NCBI GenBank assembly: GCA_903865775.1
Contig: CAIPKZ010000452.1
Span: 1-37,121, forward strand
Reading direction: 5' to 3'
Source: an uncultured Prolixibacteraceae bacterium
GTDB taxonomy: Bacteria > Bacteroidota > Bacteroidia > Bacteroidales > Prolixibacteraceae
Length of the DNA: 37,121 bases
Below are positions 7,996-17,037 of this stretch, piece by piece; position 1 is the stretch's first letter; every line of letters begins with the position of its first letter. The notes below the pieces were generated by a model. It was given only the letters and a program-made list of their open reading frames with translations, made no database searches and had not been told where the DNA came from. Position numbers and translations under genes: made by a program.

Positions 7996-10926
7996 TCAGT
8001 GAAACAATACCGAAGCCGGAATCTTTTCCTTTTGCTTTCCAGGTGCCTGCCAGTTTACATATAAAGCTTTCGCCAATCCCATCTGGAAGTAATTTAACTG
8101 AAAGGAATGCCAGCCTTTTTCCAAAGCACGTTTGTTCCATTTCTCATCTTTTCCGTGACCACCATCGTTGTCGATCAGCAATTTATCATCGACAATCAGG
8201 TTACTTCCATCATTTGAACCGAGGAAGAAGGTGTAAACTCCACTGACCGGCACTTTCAGGTATCCTGAAAAGAAATAACCAAAAGCACGGTCGTCTTTAA
8301 TAGCGTCGATACTGATTTCATTCATCGAACCTGTTTGAATGATCTTGTAGTTTTTCATATCAGAAACCGACATGCAATAACCTTCAAGGTATTCATATTT
8401 CAAGCCGGATTGTGGATTCTTTACCTCCATTGCAGGCTGAACCGACAATTTTTCGAAGTTCATGGTAGCCGGATAGCTCGGATTCTTGTCTTTGATGTAG
8501 CTTCTGGCTTTTAGGATCGATGTCTCTGTCACAACAATTGGGTTGCTGTAAAGAAGGGACGATTCGTTTGGATCAGAACCATCAGTAGTGTAGCGGATTA
8601 CGGCATTATTATCTTCGCAAACCAAAGAAACTTCGGTTGTCGATAGAAAACTTTTTTCCTTGGAAACTATCTGCGGCATAGCCACGGATGAATATCCGGT
8701 GGTTTTTGGCCGGTCTTCAGTTTTACTTCCCCATTCCGGATTGGGTTTTTCAGCCATGGTGAAAACCAGATCGCCGCCATTCATGATTTCTTTGTGCCGG
8801 AGAAACGATTGGGTATATGCTTTGCCATTTAAAGCAGCCGATTGAATATATTTATTCTGAACACCTGCATTTTGAGCCTGAACGACGAAATTCTTTCCAT
8901 TTTCGAGATGGATGGTCACTTTGCTGAAAAGCGGAGATCCGATGGTATAATAATCCAAACCGGGAGTTACCGGATAGAAACCCATCGAGCTCAAAACAAA
9001 CCAGGCCGACATTTGACCGGCATCTTCATTTCCACACAATCCATCAGGCTGATCGGTATAAAGCGTTTCCAAAATTTGCCTTACCCGTTGCTGGGTTTTC
9101 CAGGGTTTGCCTACAAAATTGTATAAATAGGCCATGTTATGGCTGGGCTCATTTCCTTGTGCATACTGGCCAATCAATCCGGTTACATCCTGAAGATCAG
9201 CTTTACCGGATTCATTCTGTTTCGAAAAACAGGTATCCAGCCAATTCTCGAACTTCTGATCACCGCCCATAAGATCAATCAAACTGTTCAAATCATGCGG
9301 AACAAAAGTGCTGTACTGAAAAGCGTTCCCTTCGGTATAATGACCCGAAATCTTCATCGGATCAAATGGAGTCAGCCACTGGTAATCATTTCCTTTTGGC
9401 CGCATGAATCCGGCTTCCGGAGAAAAAACATTCCGGTAAAATTGTCCTTTCTGCGAATAAAAATGAAAATCGGCCTCGTTGTATGTTTTGGCCAATTGCG
9501 ATACGCACCAGTCGTCGTAACAATATTCCAGTGTTTTGGAGACCGACTGGTTCTCATTGTCGTAAGGAATGAATCCCATATTTTTATAAACATCTTTTCC
9601 GGTGCGGTATCCTTCCGACAGCTTTTTCATTCCTTCATAGGCCAGATCGACGTCATAATCCCGGATTCCTTTGACCCAGGCATCGGCAATCACTGGCAAT
9701 GAATGGTAGCCAATCATGGCAAATCCCTCATTTCCGCCAAATTCCATAATGGGCAGGTTTCCGAAATGCTGGTAGCGCTCAATAAAACTCCGGATGTATT
9801 GGTTCGTTCGTTTCTGATCGATGATGGTAAAAAGCGGATGCAAGGCCCTGAACGTATCCCAAAGTGAAAAAGTGGTGTAATTATCGAAACCATCGGCAGT
9901 ATATATCTTGTGGTCGGTGCTGCAATACCGGCGGTCGAGGTCCATGTTGATGTTGGGATGAATATTTGCATGATAAAGAGCCGTGTAAAAAGTACGCTCC
10001 TGAACTTCTGTTCCGCCTTCCACCTCAATTTTTGACAGTTCGTCGTTCCAAAGCTGCCGGGCTTTTTCACGGATAGCTTCAAAATCCCAACCCGAAATTT
10101 CTTTCAGGTTGTTTTCAGCACCTGCAATATCCACTTTCGAGATGGCCACCTTCACCATCACGTCTTTGGTTTGTTTGGTATCGAAACTGAAAACAGCTTT
10201 GGCAGTTTTGCTTCCGACGGTTTGCTGATTGTCCTGAATCTGATCGTTGGAATAAAGCCCGCATGAAGAAAATGGTCTTGAAAATTCGGCCGCAAAATAA
10301 ATGATGCGATCACCTTCGAGACTGCGGTGCGCATGACGGAACCCCACTATTTTAGAATCTGATATTTTCTGAATAACCAAACTGTCAACCTGATCATTGA
10401 TTCCGTGTGTCAGGTCGAGGATAATGTTTCCTGAACCGGATTGACTGAAGGTATATTGATGCAAGCCAACATGTGCGCTGGCGGTGACTTCAGCTTTTAT
10501 TCCGTCCTCCAGCATCACCGAATAATAGCCGGGTGAAGCGTTTTCCTGATCATGTGAAAAAGCAGAGCGGTAACCTGATTTAGAATCAGCAGGATCGCCC
10601 GGAGTCAGCTGAATTGCGCCGACTGATGGCATCAGCATAATATCTGCCCCACCTCCGGCACCGGTTCCGCTGAAGTGAATATGGCTAAAACCGATGATAC
10701 TTTGATCCGAATAATGGTATCCGGAACAGCCGTCCCAGGTTGTCGTTCGGGTATCCGGACTAAGTTGAACCATTCCATGCGGTACGGTAGCTCCCGGAAA
10801 GGTATGTCCATGAAAATCAGTTCCGACAAAAACATTCACCAATTGGGTGTAATTCTTTTTCTGCTGGCAACCCGTGAAAAGAATCAGGAGGATAAAAAGT
10901 CGTGAATAGATATTCTTGATGTGCAT
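7996..10926 (-). CDS. GH92 alpha-mannosidase lipoprotein with C-terminal CHB_HEX-like and PA14 domains
   Basis: Predicted 976-aa lipoprotein with lipobox LFTGC (Cys20). The N-terminal sandwich opens with LVNVFVGTDFHGHTFPGATV. The catalytic domain runs to about 735 and has HYTEGNAFQYSTFVPHD with probable acid Glu532, and GNEDAGQMSAWFVLSSMGF at 632-650. The Ca-binding and base-carrying loop of the family lies in that second motif. A chitobiase-C-like domain (IRYTTDGSDPNESSLLY) and a PA14-like domain (FLGSNDGSNLIVDDKLLIDN) complete the protein, which ends in IPASVLFH, close to VPAGVLFH of the other intact GH92. All recognised active-site motifs are canonical here, so this is the best candidate for the active mannosidase of the cluster. 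A 71-bp spacer separates it from the CPBP protease gene upstream. Confidence 0.95.
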   Translation of the reverse strand: MHIKNIYSRLFILLILFTGCQQKKNYTQLVNVFVGTDFHGHTFPGATVPHGMVQLSPDTRTTTWDGCSGYHYSDQSIIGFSHIHFSGTGAGGGADIMLMPSVGAIQLTPGDPADSKSGYRSAFSHDQENASPGYYSVMLEDGIKAEVTASAHVGLHQYTFSQSGSGNIILDLTHGINDQVDSLVIQKISDSKIVGFRHAHRSLEGDRIIYFAAEFSRPFSSCGLYSNDQIQDNQQTVGSKTAKAVFSFDTKQTKDVMVKVAISKVDIAGAENNLKEISGWDFEAIREKARQLWNDELSKIEVEGGTEVQERTFYTALYHANIHPNINMDLDRRYCSTDHKIYTADGFDNYTTFSLWDTFRALHPLFTIIDQKRTNQYIRSFIERYQHFGNLPIMEFGGNEGFAMIGYHSLPVIADAWVKGIRDYDVDLAYEGMKKLSEGYRTGKDVYKNMGFIPYDNENQSVSKTLEYCYDDWCVSQLAKTYNEADFHFYSQKGQFYRNVFSPEAGFMRPKGNDYQWLTPFDPMKISGHYTEGNAFQYSTFVPHDLNSLIDLMGGDQKFENWLDTCFSKQNESGKADLQDVTGLIGQYAQGNEPSHNMAYLYNFVGKPWKTQQRVRQILETLYTDQPDGLCGNEDAGQMSAWFVLSSMGFYPVTPGLDYYTIGSPLFSKVTIHLENGKNFVVQAQNAGVQNKYIQSAALNGKAYTQSFLRHKEIMNGGDLVFTMAEKPNPEWGSKTEDRPKTTGYSSVAMPQIVSKEKSFLSTTEVSLVCEDNNAVIRYTTDGSDPNESSLLYSNPIVVTETSILKARSYIKDKNPSYPATMNFEKLSVQPAMEVKNPQSGLKYEYLEGYCMSVSDMKNYKIIQTGSMNEISIDAIKDDRAFGYFFSGYLKVPVSGVYTFFLGSNDGSNLIVDDKLLIDNDGGHGKDEKWNKRALEKGWHSFQLNYFQMGLAKALYVNWQAPGKQKEKIPASVLFH

Positions 10927-10997
10927 AGTCAGTTTGTTAATGGCAAAGTGTTCTGTTTTGATTCAGCTTGATGTATAAAATTCAGGAATAATCTCCA

Positions 10998-11984
10998 TTA
11001 CCCGGCAAGGAATAATTTCCAAACCCAATCGACCAGTGTATGAACCAGAATGGCGGCAAATAGACTGTTTCCGCTTTTCCGGTAGGCCAAACCATAGCCC
11101 ACTCCGGCAATTGCGGCTAAAGCAACATAGGTAATTTGTGTGGATAAAGTACCGGCATTATTCCAGTGCATGAGCCCGAAAGCCAAAGAAGAAATAACCA
11201 ATGGAATCCATTTTTTGGAAAACATCTGATCCAGACCACGAAGCAGGATTCCTCTGAAAAAGAGCTCTTCGGGCAATGCAACCGTAAGAAAGAGCCCAAC
11301 AAAATGAATAGTTAATTTAGGAATATCGTAAGATTCAGGAACCGTAAATTTCAGAAATCCGGTGATCAATCCTGGTGGAACAACAAATGCCATGATAATT
11401 GCCATTGCAATTAAAACAACACGGATATCTTTGAATTTTGGTACAAGATTAAAACCAATATCTGCACCACGATAACCTGACCAGCCAATTACGGCAATAA
11501 CAGAAATGGCAATTGACCACCATCCGTAGCTGTCAATGCCAGCCGGTAAAAGCTCCAATGACCAGCGCAGATCGAAAGGAATCCAAAGCAATATCCAAAG
11601 CGCCAAATCAGACCAGGTCAAGGTAAATTCTATATTTTTGACTTGCTTAAATGTGCCCAATACCGCAAAAACGATTGCTGCGAAAATGACCGAATAATAA
11701 GGATCGAACTTAAATGTCAGTAGTCCCGGAAGTATAAAAAGAAGGGATATTCCGCCGGCAACGTAATTGAGCGAATTCTGGTCCCGATGCAGCCAATCGT
11801 TAAACTGCCGGGAGGCTTTTACTGAACCGAAGGCAAGCAAGATGCCCAATAAAGGCGAAAGACTTAAAACGTTTGCAGTTACTAAAGTAATGTCATTAGT
11901 TGATTCGACAATGGTAATACCATAAATTAATGCAGCTCCAACCAAAGTCCATATGATCCAAAGTATTCCAAATCTGTTCTTCAT
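10998..11984 (-). CDS. CPBP-family intramembrane glutamic endopeptidase (CAAX protease-like)
   Basis: Predicted 328-aa polytopic membrane protein, with hydrophobic stretches at about 7-25, 38-53, 75-92, 97-112, 125-138, 155-170, 188-210, 225-238, 260-275 and 285-302. The family signature is complete: EELFFR (Glu239, Glu240, Arg244), FGLMHWNN (His273) and ILVHTLVDW (His315). The family (Rce1/CPBP, formerly Abi) contains proteases that cleave membrane substrates and some immunity or maturation proteins; the substrate here is unknown. The start lies 12 bp after the stop of the metallo-hydrolase gene, so it sits at the end of the run with that gene and GH3. Nothing in the sequence ties it to sugar chemistry; maturation of membrane or lipoproteins would be speculation. 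Confidence 0.85.
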   Translation of the reverse strand: MKNRFGILWIIWTLVGAALIYGITIVESTNDITLVTANVLSLSPLLGILLAFGSVKASRQFNDWLHRDQNSLNYVAGGISLLFILPGLLTFKFDPYYSVIFAAIVFAVLGTFKQVKNIEFTLTWSDLALWILLWIPFDLRWSLELLPAGIDSYGWWSIAISVIAVIGWSGYRGADIGFNLVPKFKDIRVVLIAMAIIMAFVVPPGLITGFLKFTVPESYDIPKLTIHFVGLFLTVALPEELFFRGILLRGLDQMFSKKWIPLVISSLAFGLMHWNNAGTLSTQITYVALAAIAGVGYGLAYRKSGNSLFAAILVHTLVDWVWKLFLAG

Positions 11985-11996
11985 ATCGATAATTTT

Positions 11997-13097
11997 TTAA
12001 GGAATATGCCGGTAGGACTCGCCCCAAACCAGCACTGCCACAGGGTATTTTGATTTTTTCAATTCAGAGTAATTCAATTCCAGATACTGATCATCTCCCC
12101 AAAATGGCAGCCTGTCCCAGACCGTGTGACCCATTTCAATTTCATGTCCGGGCATCACCAGTTTCGGATCAAAACCTTTCACAATCCTGAAAATATCAGT
12201 TGTCCAGGCATTGGGCATCAAAACATCAACCTGATGATTTTTCGAAACCTGATCGATCCATTCCCAATCCACCATAAAATCCCCTTCATTAATTTGGTCA
12301 CCAATGTGGGCCAGGCTTATTCCTTCCGGAGTTTTTACCAGATAAACATTGTTATCAATCGACTTCATCTGATGACCAGGATAGACCACCAAATCCAGCG
12401 TATATTTTTTGAGTTTGAGTTTATGAGTTTTATCTACACTTCGCTCCAGATGAATTATCTGCGAAAAAATTGGCTCATCTTTCCATACCTGTTCCGGAGC
12501 GACAACCGGCAGTCCCAATTCAATGAACTTCTCAGCAACAGCTTTATCAGCATGATCCGGATGGCGGTGACTAATCAGCAGGACATCGCATTGTTTGGCC
12601 AGGCGGTCAATTTGATTGGGACTCATAGTAAAATCCGGAGATCCGGAAGTGATTCCACTCACCAAATCAAAGGCAATGGTTACCGATTTGGTTCGTGCGA
12701 TGAAAGCCATGTTGTAGACTTTCCATATCTGAACACCTTTTTCAACTTTGGTGGTTTCCAATTCCTGAATTACCCGATCGACCCGTTCACGAAAAAACTC
12801 CTGAACAGGTTTCCGGTAAACGGCAAAATGCTCATGGAAGACGGCATCCATCAGTAATTTGGCCAATCCACGCTCCCTTATTTCAGGCAGAATGCCTGGT
12901 GGAAATTTGTAAAGAACAGCTGATACGGTATCTAAAAAAACTTTGGCTTGCCGGTCGAGGTAATCATTGTCTTTTTGGCTCAACTGCGGATCAGGTTTAC
13001 CACCACCCTCCATTTTATCATACATCTGAGCGCTCAATTCACCTGCATTTCCTAAAAGGAAGCGCAGTAATAAGAGTATCAGGATTATACCTCGCAT
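11997..13097 (-). CDS. Secreted metallo-beta-lactamase-fold hydrolase
   Basis: Predicted 366-aa protein with an N-terminal hydrophobic signal (residues 1-23). The metal-binding motif HRHPDH is at 177-182, followed by HIGD (His264, Asp267) and MPGHE (His318), so a two-metal site is plausible. About 115 residues of mostly helical, charged sequence precede the hydrolase domain, more than in minimal members; their role is unknown. The fold covers lactonases, phosphodiesterases, sulfatases and others, so the reaction cannot be named. It starts 6 bp after the GH3 gene and ends 12 bp before the CPBP gene, so all three are probably co-transcribed. A lactone or ester from sugar breakdown is one possible substrate, by context only. 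Confidence 0.8.
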   Translation of the reverse strand: MRGIILILLLLRFLLGNAGELSAQMYDKMEGGGKPDPQLSQKDNDYLDRQAKVFLDTVSAVLYKFPPGILPEIRERGLAKLLMDAVFHEHFAVYRKPVQEFFRERVDRVIQELETTKVEKGVQIWKVYNMAFIARTKSVTIAFDLVSGITSGSPDFTMSPNQIDRLAKQCDVLLISHRHPDHADKAVAEKFIELGLPVVAPEQVWKDEPIFSQIIHLERSVDKTHKLKLKKYTLDLVVYPGHQMKSIDNNVYLVKTPEGISLAHIGDQINEGDFMVDWEWIDQVSKNHQVDVLMPNAWTTDIFRIVKGFDPKLVMPGHEIEMGHTVWDRLPFWGDDQYLELNYSELKKSKYPVAVLVWGESYRHIP

Positions 13098-13103
13098 GGG
13101 TTT

Positions 13104-15485
13104 CTATTTTGCTTGATTTCGGCTCAACTCTTTCATTGCAAAATTTGGATACAACACATCGTGAACTTTTTCCACGATAATATCTTCAGGCAAATTAAAA
13201 GAAGCTTTGAGGCGTATATCTTTGGATGATGCCGCGATACGCACCTGATAGTCGCCCTGATCTGCAACCCATGCGCTGATTCCGCTCTGGAATGATGCAA
13301 GCGAACGGGCATCCAGTTCAAAAGTGAGTAGTTCACTTTCGCCAGGCTGCAGCAATTTCGTTTTGGCGAATCCTTTCAATTCCTGATCGGGTTTTTCAAG
13401 TCCGGCAGATGGCGCTGAAAGATAGAGCTGTACAACCTCTTTACCGGCAACCTTACCGGTATTCTTCACCATAAGGTGTACCTCCATTTTGAGGTGGAAG
13501 CTGGGATTGCTCAATTTCAGGTCGGTATAGTCGAAAGTTGTGTATGACAATCCGTAACCAAATTCATACGCAGTTGGTACTTTAAATGTATCGTAATAGC
13601 GGTACCCCACATAAATACCTTCTTTGTAAAAGGAGTTCACCGGATTGTCGGCAGGTTCGCCAGGAAAAGTACTCGCCGAAGGCACATCTTCATATTTCAA
13701 AGGAAAAGAATCCGGCAATTTTCCGGATGGATTAACTGCACCTTTCAGGACATCAACAATAGCATGGCCACCTTCCTGACCGGGCTGCCAGGCCACGAGA
13801 ATTGCATCGGGATAATCGCGCCAGCTGGCTGTTTCGCATACTCCACCTACATTTAAAACGACCACCACTTTTTTTCCGGCAGCATGAAAAACTTCGCTCA
13901 CGTTGCGAACCATGTCAATTTCATTTTGTGTAGTTGGCTGATAACCGTTTTCGTAGTTTTCACCACCACTGCGGCCAAGGGTAATTACAGCAACATCAGT
14001 AGCAGCAACTTGCTTAGCTATATCTGCTTTTGTTATTGGCAACTCATCGTGAAACGCAACCAGCCTTTTTTTGAAGTGACCAGGTGCTTTACCGTCTTTT
14101 ATTCCGTTATCGGCCAGCATTTTAGGCGTATTAAACCAATTGGGAACCAAATTCTTTTCAAAAATATCGGCAATAAATGCAGTGTATGAATTCTCCAATT
14201 CTTTAGAGACCTGAAAGCCTGCGGACTTAAGCCCTTCGTTTACTGAAATTGCATATTTATTGCTTCGGATTCCACCGCTGCCAGTTCCGGCTTCGATCAA
14301 ATAATAGCCAATCTTTCCGAATAGAGCCACACCCTTGACTTCCTTAAATGGCAGCGCACTGTTGTTGTTTTTAAGCAGAACCATACCTTCTCCAGCAGCC
14401 TCTCTGGCGAGTTTTGCATGAGCTTCCAGGTCAGGTTTCATCGAGGGTTTATAGCCTTTGGCTCGTGGCGAGTTGAGTTTAAGCTGCATGTTATAAACCA
14501 GGTTTTGGGCCAGAATATTTTCATCCAAAGATTTGTCTTTTAGGGCCGCCGTCAATTCGTTTACCTCATCCATATTGCCACTCATAAGCATGTTGTTTCC
14601 GGCTCTGACTTTTGCCACCGCGCTGCCGTAACCGTCAAAGTCGGTCATGAAAACACCATTGAAACCCCATTCTTTACGGGTAATATCATTGAGCAATTCA
14701 GGATTTTCAGCGGTATAGAAGCCATTCACCTTATTGTAAGAAGTCATGATTGCTGCTGGGTTGCCTTCTTTTACAGCTATTTCAAACCCGCGAAGGTAAA
14801 TTTCGCGCAATGCCCGTTGACTGATCACTGCATTGTAAGTTCTCCGGTTTGTTTCCTGATTGTTGCCCAGAAAATGTTTCAAGGTGGCACCTATTCCTTG
14901 CGATTGAAGACCTTTTACCATGTAGGCAGAAAGCTTTCCGGAAAGCAAAGGATCTTCGGAATAGTACTCAAAGTTACGGCCACATTTTGGATCGCGGTGA
15001 AGATTTAATGCTGGCATCAAAACCAAATCATAATCGTACTCGAGCACTTCGTTACCAAAAGCTTTTCCGACTTCTTCAGCCAGTTCGGTATTCCAGGTAG
15101 CTGCCAGACAGGTTGAAGTCGGAAATGCAGTTGTATAGGAATATTCCGTTGCTCCGGCAGGATGTGGGTCTCGATTCAGTCCGGAAGGCCCATCTGTCAG
15201 CGCTGAAGATCCGATAGAAAGCCGGGGAATTACCATTTTTGAATTTTGGTTGGCGATGATAATACCGGTTCCCTGCTCCACATTTTTCTGATTGGCACCC
15301 GGTAGAAATTTCCCATCACCAACCGACATTCCAATCTTTTCATCAGGCGTCATCTCTGCAATAACCGATTCGATTATGTCTTTGCCTAACTGAGGTTCCC
15401 GTTGTTCTTTTCCGGCACAAGCCTGAATGAAAAGTTGAGCTGAAACCATGAACAGCCCTCCAATAAATAGATTTCTTAGTGTCAT
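13104..15485 (-). CDS. GH3 beta-glucosidase-type lipoprotein
   Basis: Predicted 793-aa lipoprotein (FIQAC, Cys23). Domains: GH3 N-terminal TIM barrel about 35-345, GH3 C-terminal alpha/beta sandwich about 370-625, fibronectin-like domain about 665-745. Seen motifs: GRNFEYYSEDPLLSG (169-183), KHF (203-205), SYNKVNG (249-255) and GVFMTDFDG with the expected nucleophile Asp282, where many relatives read SDW. The C-terminal domain has GRSGGE near 503-508, which could supply the acid/base. Family activity is removal of terminal beta-linked glucose or xylose by a retaining mechanism; specificity is not readable. It sits 11 bp downstream of the 470-aa membrane protein gene and 6 bp upstream of the metallo-hydrolase gene, a compact four-gene run including the CPBP protease. 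Confidence 0.93.
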   Translation of the reverse strand: MTLRNLFIGGLFMVSAQLFIQACAGKEQREPQLGKDIIESVIAEMTPDEKIGMSVGDGKFLPGANQKNVEQGTGIIIANQNSKMVIPRLSIGSSALTDGPSGLNRDPHPAGATEYSYTTAFPTSTCLAATWNTELAEEVGKAFGNEVLEYDYDLVLMPALNLHRDPKCGRNFEYYSEDPLLSGKLSAYMVKGLQSQGIGATLKHFLGNNQETNRRTYNAVISQRALREIYLRGFEIAVKEGNPAAIMTSYNKVNGFYTAENPELLNDITRKEWGFNGVFMTDFDGYGSAVAKVRAGNNMLMSGNMDEVNELTAALKDKSLDENILAQNLVYNMQLKLNSPRAKGYKPSMKPDLEAHAKLAREAAGEGMVLLKNNNSALPFKEVKGVALFGKIGYYLIEAGTGSGGIRSNKYAISVNEGLKSAGFQVSKELENSYTAFIADIFEKNLVPNWFNTPKMLADNGIKDGKAPGHFKKRLVAFHDELPITKADIAKQVAATDVAVITLGRSGGENYENGYQPTTQNEIDMVRNVSEVFHAAGKKVVVVLNVGGVCETASWRDYPDAILVAWQPGQEGGHAIVDVLKGAVNPSGKLPDSFPLKYEDVPSASTFPGEPADNPVNSFYKEGIYVGYRYYDTFKVPTAYEFGYGLSYTTFDYTDLKLSNPSFHLKMEVHLMVKNTGKVAGKEVVQLYLSAPSAGLEKPDQELKGFAKTKLLQPGESELLTFELDARSLASFQSGISAWVADQGDYQVRIAASSKDIRLKASFNLPEDIIVEKVHDVLYPNFAMKELSRNQAK

Positions 15486-15496
15486 AAGTTTATAGT

Positions 15497-16909
15497 TTAA
15501 TTTTTATTTGAGTCAGGAAATGCTTTGCTCATCTGTACCGAAATCCAGGTAATATAAATTGCCGATAAAGCGAATATGATGTGTACAAAAAATTTTCCGT
15601 AAATCAATTTGAATAATGAGAGTCCGGCTACATCCGCAGGTTTTTCAAAAAGGCCCAGTCGAATAAAAGCAACAACCATACACGACCAAACCAGCAGCAA
15701 AAACATATTCCGGATGATTTGGGATTTCCTCTGAAACCAGGCTGTTAAAATTGAAACCGCTGAGATCATCAGGAAAATCAGTAAAAAACTGGTTGAAAAT
15801 GGGGAATTGCCCAATGTGTCAGGAAAAACGTCCTGCATCAAATCGATTGCGGCGTAGCAGAAAGTGAGTGTAATACCAATTTGCCATGCTGATGATGGAA
15901 ATCGCATGACTGCAAGAATCATGATAAATCCATAAAATGCAAAATTGCTAAATATTTTAGCCAGATCAGCAAGGTTTAGCATTGAAAAATGGCCCTGATT
16001 ACTGCTGTCGGCATCAACAATCGGATCTAAATAATCAGGCATGAACCAGAAAATGACAAGCACAAGAATAACGGTAACAACTAATTCTTTCCATACCAAG
16101 CCGGAAGTAAAAGTTGAGTCAGTGGGAGTAACTAACTGCTGAGAGATAATTTCCTTCCTACTGAGCCAAACAGCTATACCTAAACCTGCTCCAAAAAGCA
16201 TTCCGAAGGTAAATTCCATGGCTTTCCACCAACTTTGGAAAATTACTTCCTTTGGCAGATGGCTACCCATTACCATCCAGAAGCCACCGAGTCCAAAACC
16301 TAATCCACCTCCTATCAAACCCCATACGACAATGCGGGCAATAATTTTAAAATCGGTTGCTTCGATTTTATATTTCAAAAAGACCAGCATTGCGATTGCA
16401 CCTACCAGCAAAGCTCCCCAGGACTCCGGACGTGGTTTAGCCGGATCAGAAAAATAGATAACCATGGGCTGATTGATGAGTTTAAAACCAAGCAGCATTC
16501 CGGTCAAAAGCAATAGAAATGCAATTATTATAGTCTTTTTGGACAACTTGTGATAAAGTAATCCCAAGCCCAAAACGATACCTCCAAGCAAACCCCATAT
16601 TGATCCTTTGACTGTTGTACCCAAAGTTCCCCACCACACGGTATCAGGATTTCTCAAAAAGCCCAAAGTTTGACCGTAAGTCATTTCACCGCCCATGCCG
16701 ATTCCAACAGCACCAAAAATGACAAGTATGGAAGTTGCTTCAACCGAAAGGTCCAATAACATGGCTAAACTCAGAGCAACCAAAGCTCCCGGAATCATAG
16801 CGCCAAACGGGCCGCCACCAATGTAGCCGCGAAGTCCCCAGCCGAGCAGCATGGTAATTGATGGAAAAACAATGAACATCCACGGTGGATAATGCTTTTG
16901 TTTGATCAT
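15497..16909 (-). CDS. Polytopic membrane protein of unknown function, possible sugar transporter
   Basis: I do not recognise this 470-aa protein. It has about 11-12 hydrophobic segments and no lipobox or cleavable signal. Several membrane segments share a tryptophan- and glycine-rich pattern: WGLRGYIGGGPFGAMIPG (24-41), WGTLGTTVKGSIWGLLGG (93-110), WGALLVGAIA (164-173), WGLIGGGLGFGLGGFW (196-211) and FGMLFGAGLGIA (235-246). This suggests internal duplication in the first half. Conserved-looking charged residues within or next to membrane segments (Arg27, Glu59, Glu75) could form a substrate path. It lies first in the run with GH3, metallo-hydrolase and CPBP genes, 11 bp before GH3. A transporter for the GH3 product is a reasonable inference from context, but a structural or sensory role is equally open. 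Confidence 0.75.
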   Translation of the reverse strand: MIKQKHYPPWMFIVFPSITMLLGWGLRGYIGGGPFGAMIPGALVALSLAMLLDLSVEATSILVIFGAVGIGMGGEMTYGQTLGFLRNPDTVWWGTLGTTVKGSIWGLLGGIVLGLGLLYHKLSKKTIIIAFLLLLTGMLLGFKLINQPMVIYFSDPAKPRPESWGALLVGAIAMLVFLKYKIEATDFKIIARIVVWGLIGGGLGFGLGGFWMVMGSHLPKEVIFQSWWKAMEFTFGMLFGAGLGIAVWLSRKEIISQQLVTPTDSTFTSGLVWKELVVTVILVLVIFWFMPDYLDPIVDADSSNQGHFSMLNLADLAKIFSNFAFYGFIMILAVMRFPSSAWQIGITLTFCYAAIDLMQDVFPDTLGNSPFSTSFLLIFLMISAVSILTAWFQRKSQIIRNMFLLLVWSCMVVAFIRLGLFEKPADVAGLSLFKLIYGKFFVHIIFALSAIYITWISVQMSKAFPDSNKN

Positions 16910-16951
16910 GTTGTGATTTAGATTAAGGTTTACAGAAGGGCTACAGGCAAA

Positions 16952-17018
16952 TCATCCTGAATTTGTTTCAGTATCTCTATAACGAGAATGAAAGTTCCCG
17001 AAATGAATTCGGGATGAC
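16952..17018 (+). repeat. 67-bp two-palindrome module, copy 1
   Basis: The unit contains an imperfect palindrome around CATCCTGAATTTGTTTCAG and a clean one, CCCGAAATGAATTCGGG. It matches the reverse complement of 18127-18193 at 51 of 67 positions without gaps by my count. It lies between the 470-aa membrane protein gene and the stop of the oxidoreductase gene, so it could also end the oxidoreductase transcript. From memory, similar units are common dispersed repeats in bacterial intergenic DNA. Confidence 0.8.
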
Positions 17019-17037
17019 AATCATTCAGAAATTTGTA

